Source: Deinococcus marmoris
GTDB taxonomy: Bacteria > Deinococcota > Deinococci > Deinococcales > Deinococcaceae
NCBI RefSeq assembly: GCF_001949125.1
Contig: NZ_MSTI01000165.1
Coordinates: 1 to 22,750, forward strand
DNA: 22,750 bases
Direction: 5' to 3'
Shown: positions 7,267-14,038 of the stretch, piece by piece
How the letters are laid out: the number at the start of each line of letters is the position of its first letter
Position numbering within the stretch: position 1 is the first letter of the stretch
Notes under the pieces: model-generated
What the model was told of the DNA's origin: nothing
The model's database searches: none
What the model saw: only the letters and a program-made list of their open reading frames with translations
Position numbers and translations under genes: made by a program

Positions 7267-8004
7267 ATGCGAAAACTGATCCTGCTCTCTGGTCTTAGTG
7301 CTGCCTTGCTCGTCGCCTGTGGGGGGGGTGGAACCGCGCCGACGCCGCCCAAGGAAGACAATGGCGGCCCCGGCAACCCACCCCCCGGAGATGCCCGCGC
7401 TTATGCCGTCACGGGCAACGCGCTGTACAGCATTGTCCTGAGCGGCACGGGTCAGGACGAGAAAAAGTTTGATCTGAAGGTCAGCGCTCCCCTGACTGAT
7501 GTGGCGCTGGACGGGACCGAATTGTATGGCGTGACGTTCAGCAATCTGGTGCGCATCAGTCTGAGCGATGGCGCGGTCAGCACGGTGGGCGCACTGGGCG
7601 CGGGAGATATCAATGCGCTGGCCGCCGACGGTGCGGGCAACCTCTACGGCGCTTCCACGGGCGGCCAGTTCTACAAAATCAACAAGACCACGGGGCAGGC
7701 CACCGTTGTCGGTCCACTGGGCACCCTTTCCAGCGGTGATCTGGCGTTCAACGCCGCCGGGCAACTTTACGGCACGGTCCGGCCCAGCCTCTTTTCTGCC
7801 GATTCGTTGGCCCGCATCGATCCGGCCACAGGCAAAGCCACGGTGATCGGCGGGACGGGCAAGACGGACCTGTTTGCCCTGAAGTTCCAGGGCAGCGCCC
7901 TGTACGCCCTGACGGGCAGCGGTCAGGTGCTGACACTGAATACGGCGACGGGGGCCGCGACGGTGGTGCGTGAAACCGGGCTGAGCTTTACTGGCCTCCA
8001 GTAG
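7267..8004 (+). CDS. Propeller-like lipoprotein, 245 aa
   Basis: ATG 7267 gives a lipoprotein signal (MRKLILLSGLSAALLVACGG, Cys18), which a start at 7237 would displace. A Pro/Gly-rich tether (about residues 19-52) leads to repeated blades: LTDVALDGTELYGVTFSNLV, DINALAADGAGNLYGASTGG, GDLAFNAAGQLYGTV and LFALKFQGSALYALTGSGQV. The repeats, about 40 residues each, carry 'LYG/LYA' strands and 'T-x-TGxATVVG' turns, the pattern of DUF4394-like beta-propeller proteins. It is likely a surface-anchored scaffold or binding protein; no enzymatic residue is evident. A hairpin at 8166-8187 may end its transcript. Confidence 0.8.
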   Translation: MRKLILLSGLSAALLVACGGGGTAPTPPKEDNGGPGNPPPGDARAYAVTGNALYSIVLSGTGQDEKKFDLKVSAPLTDVALDGTELYGVTFSNLVRISLSDGAVSTVGALGAGDINALAADGAGNLYGASTGGQFYKINKTTGQATVVGPLGTLSSGDLAFNAAGQLYGTVRPSLFSADSLARIDPATGKATVIGGTGKTDLFALKFQGSALYALTGSGQVLTLNTATGAATVVRETGLSFTGLQ

Positions 8005-8339
8005 CATCGCGTTGGCCATGGCAGCACTTGAGGTTGGGCATGTAGAGAGACAGTTGAACGTCCCTGGCGCGCTGCTGGGAACCAATGGAGCCGTCTTTGA
8101 ATGCCGTGACCGGAAGGCCGCAAAAGCTTCTCAGCACATTCTTTAAGGGAAACAAGTGACGAAGGAAGGCACCCTGTAGGGTGCCTTTGACGTTCCACAG
8201 AAGAGCAGCGAGAGTCACCATGACCAGCCAATGGAAATGTGAAGGGAAAGGTGGCGCGCTCTGTCAGTTCAGGAAAGGAATCAGCACAGAGGGGGTAGGT
8301 CTGCCAGCCACCCCCCAGCACTGACGGTATGCTGACCAC
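8005..8339. other. Intergenic stretch without a recognised gene
   Basis: Apart from the hairpin at 8166-8187 no supported feature is present. A minus-strand 77-codon frame (7988-8221) runs through that hairpin and overlaps the end of the lipoprotein gene, so I do not accept it as a gene. No clear promoter was found for the 8340 gene. Confidence 0.45.
8166..8187 (+). terminator. GC-rich hairpin, likely terminator
   Basis: AAGGCACCCT and AGGGTGCCTT are perfect 10-bp arms with GT between them, so the real loop is probably TGTA. It is followed by only one further T on the plus strand. It lies about 160 bp after the propeller lipoprotein gene. Confidence 0.55.
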
Positions 8340-9245
8340 GTGACCCTGTGGCAACTGGTAATTCCTGTCCTGGTGGGCATTGTTCTGGCGTTCGTCTGGT
8401 GGGCAGGCAAGGCGATGCTCGAAGGCGCGCGTGAGGGCATTCAGGAAGCCAACGAGGAACTGGCTCAGGAAAAGACTGAGCATGAAGAACAGCAAGCCGA
8501 GCAGATGGCAGCCCGCCAACAGGTGGTGGAGACGGCGGCCCTGTCTCTCAGTGAAGCCGAGCGCTCTGCCCTGAACCTGCGCGCTCCATTCGCTCAGCTC
8601 TGGATTCAGATTTTTGAGGACGCCGCCTCGGGCCGCCCGCTGGCGTACTTCTACCAGTTCACGCCGCCAGCGGGAAAGGAAGACGAGCTGCGCCAGTCCC
8701 TGGTGGAGGGCTGGGACATTACCGATCACACCTCAGCGATGTCGAGTCTGGCCTGGCTGCTGGACAGCGGCCACCGCGCCCCCTATCAGGCGGTGCGTCA
8801 GCAGTTGCAGTTGGAGGATGGGACGGGTGACCTCAACAAGCGCCTGGCCGCCGTGGTGGGCAAGTGGGAAAGTGAGGTGGGCGAGGTGGGTGGACTGGCC
8901 TTTGATCTGGCGCGGACCGCAGACATTGCCGCGCAGGGCGTGGCGCTGGGGTATCTGAGTGAAGTGCAGGGCTGGCGGGTGCTGGGGCAGTGCCGTCAGA
9001 TAGCGCGGGACGCGGCCTTCCGGGACTGGGCGCACTACGGGCAGAGTTTCCGGGCAGGAGCAGAGTTCTGGAAGTCAGGGGGGGTCATCGATGGGGTCAG
9101 GAATAAGGGCTATGCCCAGACGGTGCGTTGGCTTCTTGAAGACGCGGACAGCCCCTGGTTCCGGGATCCCTGGCCTCAGGCGAGCCAGATTCTGGAACAG
9201 CAGCGGCCAGAAGATACGGAAGGCGTGCAGACCACCCTGCATTGA
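8340..9245 (+). CDS. Membrane-anchored DUF1266 protein, 301 aa
   Basis: A GTG start at 8340 gives an N-terminal membrane segment (LWQLVIPVLVGIVLAFVWWA, residues 3-22), a Glu/Gln-rich coiled coil (about 28-70), and a C-terminal DUF1266 domain (about 165-270). The domain is recognised from AFDLARTADIAAQGVALGYL, then SEVQGWRVLGQCRQIARD and FRDWAHYGQSFRAGAEFW, the W-x-x-Y/S-x-G-x-x-F-W pattern typical of this family. DUF1266 proteins, for example the E. coli YbeU/YbeR relatives, have no established function and are often found in multigene or contact-dependent loci. No clear ribosome site is present. It appears to be a single gene. Confidence 0.82.
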   Translation: MTLWQLVIPVLVGIVLAFVWWAGKAMLEGAREGIQEANEELAQEKTEHEEQQAEQMAARQQVVETAALSLSEAERSALNLRAPFAQLWIQIFEDAASGRPLAYFYQFTPPAGKEDELRQSLVEGWDITDHTSAMSSLAWLLDSGHRAPYQAVRQQLQLEDGTGDLNKRLAAVVGKWESEVGEVGGLAFDLARTADIAAQGVALGYLSEVQGWRVLGQCRQIARDAAFRDWAHYGQSFRAGAEFWKSGGVIDGVRNKGYAQTVRWLLEDADSPWFRDPWPQASQILEQQRPEDTEGVQTTLH

Positions 9246-9556
9246 CCCTGGCTTTGGTGAAGCGGCGCTGAGCGGGAAGCCGAAAAGGAGCGCGGATGTC
9301 GCTGATTTCAGCGACTTGATGTTCAGGCCGGGGTGTCAGCTTGAGATCTAGGCCAGCATGGGAGGGTGCCAAACAATGGCGAAAACAATCCTAATCTGAA
9401 GCCTTTCAGCACCTCACCTGACGTCCCTGACAAATCTCAAATCTTGACTGTCGTCAGGACACGATTCGAAAATTTCCGCACGCCCAGTACTCTCCCTGAA
9501 CGAAAACCGCCGAGAGAACGAAAAATATTACTCTCGCGCATTCTCCAGTAATTATG
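9246..9556. other. Intergenic stretch without a recognised gene
   Basis: No supported coding sequence. It becomes AT-rich towards 9520-9560, upstream of the promoter at 9557-9598. A weak inverted repeat (CGAGAG near 9512 with CTCTCG near 9532) is visible. Confidence 0.45.
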
Positions 9557-9598
9557 GTGTCTGGTAAATTTGACATAGTGTCTGGTCAAGCGTACATT
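9557..9598 (+). promoter_or_regulatory. Leaderless promoter with tandem operator-like repeats
   Basis: TTGACA (9570-9575) and TACATT (9593-9598) are separated by 17 bp, an excellent housekeeping promoter. The predicted start of transcription falls at about 9605, the A of the ATG, so the mRNA would be leaderless. The 9-mer GTGTCTGGT occurs twice, at 9557-9565 and 9578-9586, exactly 21 bp (two helical turns) apart, flanking and entering the spacer. The XRE-type regulator encoded second in the operon is the natural candidate to bind them. Confidence 0.75.
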
Positions 9599-9604
9599 GA
9601 AAGC

Positions 9605-10120
9605 ATGACGGCGTTCCGTAAGGATGAGACCACTCCACGCTCCTTCCGCGAGAAAGTGGCCTGGGTCAACTTTCTGACCACGCTGGTCCTGTACGTGCCA
9701 GCCTTCGTGATCGCGTGGCGCTGGCTGGCGTCAGGTGGTCTGGACGGCACCGCAAGCGGGTTGCTGAGTCTGCACCTGGGTTTCCTTCCCGTCATCATCC
9801 TGCAAGTGATCCTGATTCCACTGGGGCTGGCGGCTTTCTGGCTGACCGGACAACGGGCTGGGGAGGAACAGGCCGATGAGCGGGACCGGACCATTGAGGC
9901 CCGCGCCTCGCGCGCCGCCTACCTGAGCCTGATTGTGCTGATGGGCGTAGGATTCTATACGCTGCTGCCTTTTGCGCTGTCCGATCACGCTTTTCTGGGC
10001 TTGCCGCCGGGCGGGATCTTCTCACCTGTCTCGCTGGTGCTGCTGGGCTTCATGGCCTTCGTGACTGCGGAGAACGTGCGTTTCGGCGTTCAGGCGTTCA
10101 GCTACAGGCGCGGCTTCTGA
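9605..10120 (+). CDS. DUF2178-like four-helix membrane protein, 171 aa
   Basis: ATG 9605 coincides with the predicted transcription start. The protein has hydrophobic spans at about 21-41 (FLTTLVLYVPAFVIAW), 55-80 (LLSLHLGFLPVIILQVILIP), 100-122 (AAYLSLIVLMGVGFYTLLPF) and 133-155. The loop between spans two and three carries EQADERDRTIEARASR, the 'DERDxxIxxxAxR' signature common to DUF2178-like integral membrane proteins. Such proteins are regularly encoded with a small XRE regulator, as here (the next gene starts 26 bp later). The function of the pair is unknown; envelope stress sensing or a toxin/immunity-like role has been suggested by context only. Confidence 0.75.
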   Translation: MTAFRKDETTPRSFREKVAWVNFLTTLVLYVPAFVIAWRWLASGGLDGTASGLLSLHLGFLPVIILQVILIPLGLAAFWLTGQRAGEEQADERDRTIEARASRAAYLSLIVLMGVGFYTLLPFALSDHAFLGLPPGGIFSPVSLVLLGFMAFVTAENVRFGVQAFSYRRGF

Positions 10121-10146
10121 GCGCGGCTGCTGTGGAGGGTCAGGTG

Positions 10147-10347
10147 GTGAACCATATCCGCCGCCTGCGCTTCGAGACCGGAGAGATGACGCAGCAGGCC
10201 CTCGCCACGGCGGCGGGCGTCACCCGCCAGACCATCAATTCCATCGAGGGCGGCAAGTATTCGCCGTCGCTGGAACTGGCGTTCAAGATCGCGTTGGTGT
10301 TGGGGAAGCCCATCGAGCAGGTTTTCGAGTATGTGAGTACAAGCTGA
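10147..10347 (+). CDS. Small XRE-family transcriptional regulator, 66 aa
   Basis: The GTG at 10147 is chosen because GGAGG (10134-10138) is 8 bases upstream; this gives the standard short N-terminus (MNHIRRLRFETGEMTQQALA). The helix-turn-helix spans about residues 14-36 (MTQQALATAAGVTRQTINSI), followed by EGGKYSPSLELAFKIALVLG and the ending 'KPIEQVFEY', which closely fits the YozG/PF01381 class of one-domain repressors. It is the second gene of an operon with the membrane protein and probably represses it through the 9-bp repeats at 9557-9586. Confidence 0.9.
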   Translation: MNHIRRLRFETGEMTQQALATAAGVTRQTINSIEGGKYSPSLELAFKIALVLGKPIEQVFEYVSTS

Positions 10348-10572
10348 AATGTCGTGCCGAACAGCATTGTTCAAGATAATCTTGCGTATTGACCGGACTG
10401 AACACCTGGCGTGCGCTATTTCCTGGGCGGACAAAAATATGGAGATCGAGCATTCGCCATTACGCCAATGGGCGTTCGCCGCACCTTGGCTTCCGGTAAT
10501 TGGCGATACCAGAAAGGTGCAGAAGGGGAGGAGCAATTCTTCTCAGCCAGACAGCGTGACACAGTAGAGACC

Positions 10573-10692
10573 ATGACCCAGCCAGCGAAGGTCCGCCTAC
10601 CCGCGCCTGACATCCTCATCCACCCTGAATCCGGTGCCAGATACTTGACTGAAGGCCCAAGTGGTTTGAGTCACAGTGAGGTCAACAGATGA
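10573..10692 (+). CDS. Possible 39-aa small protein overlapping the next gene
   Basis: ATG 10573 opens a 39-codon frame (MTQPAKVRLPAPDILIHPES, then GARYLTEGPSGLSHSEVNR) whose TGA overlaps the ATG of the downstream regulator in the form ATGA. This arrangement is typical of translational coupling. The ribosome site is weak (GTAGAGA), and I do not recognise the peptide, so it may be a leader ORF rather than a functional protein. The 225 bp before it contain a short palindrome (CAAGATAATCTTG, 10373-10385) but no gene. Confidence 0.4.
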   Translation: MTQPAKVRLPAPDILIHPESGARYLTEGPSGLSHSEVNR

Positions 10693-11393
10693 CCGCCTAC
10701 GACTCGGTCCAGACCTGGCACCACGTCCAGTCTCCCGACGCCGTGCGCGTGTTGCTCAGTCCGCGTGACGCCCGCTTCTTCACGCCTTTTCTGGGCCGTG
10801 AACGTACCCTGAGTGAGGCTGCCGCTGTACTGGGCGTGCGGCGCGACACCATGCTGTACCGCGTGCGGCAATTGCTGGCCCTGGAGTTGATCGAGGTGGT
10901 CTCGGTGCAGCGCGGGCGGGGCCGTCCGGTCAAGCGCTACCGCAGCGTCTCGGACGGCTTTGTGGTGGGCTTTCAGGCGGCGCAGGAGGCCACGGTGCTG
11001 GAGCTCTTCCTGACCCGTGACGCCGCGCAGCGCCACGGCCTGGGAGAGGGGCTGCTCTGTGCAATAGCGGGTGAACACGGCTGGCATCTGCGGATCTATA
11101 GCGATGGTGCGGGACTGTACTGGGAAGCCGCGCCCGACGATCAGCCGGGGTGGCAGAAAGAGGAATTGCTGCGCCCCAATGCACCCGCCGCCTGGTACAC
11201 CAACGATCAGTTGCGGCTGAGTCAGGATGACGCCAAGGCGTTGCAACGCGACCTGGCCACGCTGCTGCTGCGTTACCGTCAGAAACACCAGCCCGATGTG
11301 GAGAAGGTCCACACGCTCCAGCTCGGCCTCGCCCCGCTACATGCCCCTCTGTTGCAAGAGCGGCAGGACGAACAGGAGGACGACGGGGGCTGA
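10689..11393 (+). CDS. Winged-helix transcriptional regulator, 234 aa
   Basis: Residues 15-85 form a winged helix-turn-helix: RVLLSPRDARFFTPFLGRER, TLSEAAAVLGVRRDTMLYRV (recognition helix), and the wing EVVSVQRGRGRPVKRYRSVS. The GRGRPVKRY wing is typical of ArsR/MarR-like regulators in Deinococcus. The C-terminal 140 residues form an unassigned domain, possibly for ligand binding or dimerisation, ending in an acidic tail (QEDDGG). The start overlaps the stop of a 39-codon frame. A hairpin at its 3' end separates it from the convergent lipoprotein gene. The target is unknown. Confidence 0.8.
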   Translation: MTAYDSVQTWHHVQSPDAVRVLLSPRDARFFTPFLGRERTLSEAAAVLGVRRDTMLYRVRQLLALELIEVVSVQRGRGRPVKRYRSVSDGFVVGFQAAQEATVLELFLTRDAAQRHGLGEGLLCAIAGEHGWHLRIYSDGAGLYWEAAPDDQPGWQKEELLRPNAPAAWYTNDQLRLSQDDAKALQRDLATLLLRYRQKHQPDVEKVHTLQLGLAPLHAPLLQERQDEQEDDGG

Positions 11394-11412
11394 ATGGGGC
11401 CCCCGCCGTCGT
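11380..11412. terminator. GC-rich hairpin between convergent genes
   Basis: ACGACGG-GGGC pairs with GCCCCCGCCGTCGT with one bulged base. It covers the stop of the regulator gene and sits 10 bp before the end of the convergent lipoprotein gene. There is no U-run, so it may act as a bidirectional barrier rather than a classical terminator. Confidence 0.45.
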
Positions 11413-11421
11413 CATTCGAAG

Positions 11422-12075
11422 TTATTGAGGTCTGGGATCGTACGTGATGGTGCCGTAGACCGTGAACTTGTCAGGGTCATTTTCTTTGAAGATGTCTTCG
11501 CTCATGACGGCATTCTCAAGCGTGAATTTGATGGCCGTCGGGCTGATGGTGTTCACGATCAGCACGCCATCAATGCTAGTCCAGTCCTGCGATTGTCGAT
11601 CTCCACTTCGGTAAGTCTCGCCATAGATCACGGTGGCCCCATCAGGTGGGGTGTCGGCCAGGAAAAACCTGGCCGTGTTGTAAAGCGGAAGACGGTCTCC
11701 CACCTTGAACGTGCCCGACTGATTGCGGAAGAAAAAACCCAGCGTGCGTTCTGAAATGCGGTCAGACGCAGCCGTTTCGTAGACGACGGCCAGGCCACCG
11801 CTGACGCCAGTGCTGTCAGGATTTTCAAAGGTTCCGCCCACAGTGCCGTTCGCACCAGTCATGGGGGCCAGACTGGCAGTGGGTGATCCTGACGCCTTGA
11901 ACGTGAAGTTGGCGGTGTTCGCCGTGTTGCCTGGTAACGGTTTAACAGGCGGCGTCTTGATAGGCGTGGTGTCTTTGGGCGGCGGGTTATTGACGGGTGG
12001 TGTGCTGGAACCGCCACCGCAGGCGGAGAGCAGGGTGACGCTGAGCAACAACAGGGCAGGGAGGCGGTAGTTCAT
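11422..12075 (-). CDS. Lipoprotein of unknown function, 217 aa
   Basis: ATG 12075 has AGGAG upstream (minus strand, about 12082-12086) and encodes a lipoprotein signal (MNYRLPALLLLSVTLLSACG, Cys19). A Pro/Thr-rich tether (about residues 24-50) leads to a beta-rich domain of about 165 residues (VGGTFENPDSTGVSGGLAVV, then ERTLGFFFRNQSGTFKVGDR), ending KFTVYGTITYDPRPQ. It is similar in build to other Deinococcus surface lipoproteins, but no named family is recognised. Confidence 0.8.
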   Translation of the reverse strand: MNYRLPALLLLSVTLLSACGGGSSTPPVNNPPPKDTTPIKTPPVKPLPGNTANTANFTFKASGSPTASLAPMTGANGTVGGTFENPDSTGVSGGLAVVYETAASDRISERTLGFFFRNQSGTFKVGDRLPLYNTARFFLADTPPDGATVIYGETYRSGDRQSQDWTSIDGVLIVNTISPTAIKFTLENAVMSEDIFKENDPDKFTVYGTITYDPRPQ

Positions 12076-12450
12076 GAGACTCCTTTGGAGTGTTCGCTGG
12101 ATGGAAATGTGCGTCTGGGAGAGGGAAGAAGGAGGTGGACGGTCATACTGCCGCCCCAGAGCGTTGAAAAAAAAGGGGTATTTTCAATTCAGGGCCGAGA
12201 TGAAGATTGGCTGAGCTTTTGAACCTCGTCTTCTGGTCTGAGACTCCTGCTCCGTCTCGTGAGTAGAAGAGTGGAGACCCCGGAGAGAGCGGGCCCCAAC
12301 TGCCAGGTGCTGCTGGTAAGTGGTGTTATCAGAAAGGATCTGGGCTGAGCAGTTGAGAGTCTTTTTACCCGCCCGCTCCTAGCGCTGCCCAGAGTGGGCT
12401 GCTGGAGCAAGTTTCGAGGACGATTTTCTCTTCTGCAAGGCTGGAAAAAC
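12076..12450. other. Intergenic region before the toxin-antitoxin locus
   Basis: No supported gene. An inverted repeat TTGAAAA (12164-12170) and TTTTCAA (12181-12187) encloses an A/G-rich loop and could be a regulatory or terminator-like element. The minus-strand 73-codon frame at 12189-12410 lacks recognisable features. Confidence 0.45.
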
Positions 12451-12501
12451 TTGACAGCTTTCTTCGCAATACCTTTCTGTGAATGAGCTAAGCTCTTAGC
12501 T
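12451..12501 (+). promoter_or_regulatory. vapBC promoter region with operator-like palindrome
   Basis: A consensus TTGACA lies at 12451-12456. The best -10-like sequence (TACCTT, 12470-12475) is only 13 bp away, so the -10 is uncertain. AGCTAAG-ct-CTTAGCT (12486-12501) is a 16-bp palindrome just before the antitoxin ribosome site and is a good candidate for autoregulatory antitoxin binding. Confidence 0.55.
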
Positions 12502-12514
12502 AGAGGTGAGGGCT

Positions 12515-12766
12515 ATGACCACAGTCAACATGCACGACGCCAAGTCCCAGCTCAGCAAACTGGTGGAAGCCGCCGAGCGCGGCGAGACCGTGATTATTGC
12601 CCGCAACGGCAGGCCCGCTGCCCGGCTGTGCGCCCTGGAAGAAACAGACGGGCAGTGGTCCCCGCAGGCCCTGGCCTTTTTCGCCGCCCCAGTGACGCCA
12701 GAACTTGCGGATTTCACGCTGTCCCGTGACGATCTGCCGCCCCTGGAAGACCGGGAACTGTTCTGA
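12515..12766 (+). CDS. vapB: Phd/YefM-family antitoxin (VapB type), 83 aa
   Basis: ATG 12515 follows GAGGTGA (12503-12509). Residues 1-45 match the Phd/YefM DNA-binding fold: MTTVNMHDAKSQLSKLVEAA, then ERGETVIIARNGRPAARLCAL. The C-terminal half (WSPQALAFFAAPVTPELADF, then LSRDDLPPLEDRELF) is the flexible part that normally wraps around the PIN toxin. The antitoxin neutralises the toxin and represses its own operon, probably at the palindrome at 12486-12501. Its stop overlaps the toxin frame. Confidence 0.93.
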   Translation: MTTVNMHDAKSQLSKLVEAAERGETVIIARNGRPAARLCALEETDGQWSPQALAFFAAPVTPELADFTLSRDDLPPLEDRELF

Positions 12767-13179
12767 TTCAGTACCTGCTGGACACCGATACCATCAGCTA
12801 CGCGGTGCGGGGCATGGGACAGGTGCGCGCCCACATGGCCCAGCACCCGCCGTTCACACTGGCCCTGAGCAGCGTGACGGTCATGGAGATCGAATTCGGT
12901 CTGGCCCAGGCTCCCGCCAGACGCGCCGCTGTGGAAGCTGCGCTGGCGCTGTGGCTGCCCAAGGTGACAGTGCTGGACTACGGCCAGAGTGACGCCCGCG
13001 TGACCGCCAGCATCCGGGCCGCCCTGAAAGCCCAGGGGACACCGATTGGCCCGTATGACCTGCTGAATGCGGGCATGGCGCTGGCGCGCGGAGTCACGCT
13101 GGTGACCCACAATGTCCGTGAATACCGCCGGGTGGCAGGCTTACAGGTGGCCGACTGGGTGGACGACGAACTGGCCTGA
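12763..13179 (+). CDS. vapC: VapC-type PIN-domain ribonuclease toxin, 138 aa, non-canonical start
   Basis: The frame reads (M)IQYLLDTDTISYAVRGMG and contains the PIN catalytic set: Asp7 in LLDTDT, Glu42 in VTVMEIEFG, Asp99 in IGPYDLLNAG and Asn117 in VTHN, ending RRVAGLQVADW as is usual for VapC. VapC toxins cut tRNA or rRNA. After an in-frame stop at 12727-12729 there is no ATG, GTG or TTG until GTG 12805, which would remove catalytic Asp7. The likely start is therefore CTG 12763, overlapping the antitoxin stop as CTGA, or ATT 12766. Coupled re-initiation would keep toxin levels low. A sequencing error cannot be excluded, and the exact start is unproven. Confidence 0.85.
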   Translation: MIQYLLDTDTISYAVRGMGQVRAHMAQHPPFTLALSSVTVMEIEFGLAQAPARRAAVEAALALWLPKVTVLDYGQSDARVTASIRAALKAQGTPIGPYDLLNAGMALARGVTLVTHNVREYRRVAGLQVADWVDDELA

Positions 13180-13230
13180 ACACCTGAATCTGACGGTGGC
13201 TCAGGACAACCCCGACGGGGAGGAAGAGCC

Positions 13231-13554
13231 ATGAGGTCTTGCCGCAGATATCAGGACGTGCTGATCGACGGGCCGCGCGCCGAGCCTGAGCAGGCATTCG
13301 AGTCCTTGCAAGTTGCCCTGGAAGAGTTTGACCAGGACGGGGACCCTCAGCACCTGATGCTGGCGGTGCGCAACGTGGCCGAGGCGCGCGGTGGGGTGCC
13401 GGGGCTGGCCCGGCAGGTGGGCATGGGCGAGACCAGCCTGTACAAGGCGCTGTCCGAGAGCGGCAACTCCACACTCGGCACCATCCGCGCCGTCCTGCAC
13501 GCACTGGGCTACCGACTGGCCCTGGCACCGGCCCAGCCGCGCGCCGCATCCTGA
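13231..13554 (+). CDS. Orphan HigA-like addiction-module antidote protein, 107 aa
   Basis: ATG 13231 follows GGGGAGGAAG at good spacing. The protein matches the 'probable addiction module antidote' family (TIGR02684-like, XRE fold): AVRNVAEARGGVPGLARQVG, then MGETSLYKALSESGNSTLGT and IRAVLHALGYRLALA. Members normally sit next to a RelE/HigB-type killer protein. Only 51 bp separate it from the VapC gene and no RelE-like frame is present on either side, so it is an orphan or has joined the VapBC unit as a third gene. The N-terminus (RSCRRYQDVLIDGPR) is longer than usual. Confidence 0.82.
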   Translation: MRSCRRYQDVLIDGPRAEPEQAFESLQVALEEFDQDGDPQHLMLAVRNVAEARGGVPGLARQVGMGETSLYKALSESGNSTLGTIRAVLHALGYRLALAPAQPRAAS

Positions 13555-13750
13555 AAAAGTAAAGAGTGGCCCGGGCTTTTTCTGTACGCTGATCCTGCCA
13601 GGAGCAACGGAGAAAGCGGCCCGCAAGCCGCCTTGAGGTCTTCAATTTAAGGCAGTCTCCAGTCTCTACCCTTCGGAGAAAAACCCATGGCCGAGCCTGA
13701 CTGCAACTGATGAATGCTTGCTGATGGTATGGAATGGACAGATTTAGACT
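13555..13750. other. Junction between addiction genes and secretion cluster, with a 7-codon ORF
   Basis: A GGAG ribosome-like site precedes ATG 13687, which runs only MAEPDCN before TGA at 13708-13710. This is either the 5' stub of a lost gene or chance. Base composition falls sharply to AT-rich after about 13735, so an element boundary may lie here. No att-like direct repeat could be identified. Confidence 0.35.
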
Positions 13751-14038
13751 TTAAGCTTTGGAACTGCTTTTTCTAAATCTTAAAACTAAACTTATTACGA
13801 ACAAATCTACAATAATAAACATAGTAAAGATATTGAGTATTGTGATTGCAGAATAATCCATATAGACGTCAGGAAAAAACCAGATGCCACCCGCCGCCAT
13901 GCTGAAGGCGACAACCGACGGGGTCATGGGGACCGTCTGACGCCGCAGGGCAGAGATCAGCGCATAAAGCCCAATGCCCGCAGCCACAGCCAGCCACACG
14001 CCCACGGTCAGCACCCCATATTCCGTCGGCATCACCAT
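13751..14038 (-). CDS. Small three-helix membrane protein of the secretion cluster, 95 aa
   Basis: ATG 14038 immediately follows the TAG of the VirB10-like gene (no intervening base), so translation is probably coupled; GGAG lies upstream within that gene. Hydrophobic spans at about 9-31, 41-58 and 63-87 leave short loops and a basic C-terminus (RFRKSSSKA). I do not recognise the family. Location next to VirB10 suggests a small envelope component, in the position of VirB7/VirB9-type partners, but it resembles neither. Its 3' half is very AT-rich. Confidence 0.72.
   Translation of the reverse strand: MVMPTEYGVLTVGVWLAVAAGIGLYALISALRRQTVPMTPSVVAFSMAAGGIWFFPDVYMDYSAITILNIFTMFIIVDLFVISLVLRFRKSSSKA

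Noticed and set aside
7165..8085. 306-codon minus-strand frame
   Set aside because: Antisense to the propeller lipoprotein gene, with no recognisable domains or ribosome site.
7988..8221. 77-codon minus-strand frame, looked briefly like a transposase remnant
   Set aside because: It runs through the 10-bp-arm hairpin at 8166-8187 and overlaps a supported gene; no transposase motif could be matched.
7923..8729. 268-codon minus-strand frame
   Set aside because: Overlaps the lipoprotein end and the N-terminal half of the DUF1266 protein, both of which are well supported.
12451..12480. Full promoter for vapBC with TTGACA
   Set aside because: The -35 is consensus but no good -10 exists at 16-18 bp; kept only as a tentative regulatory region.
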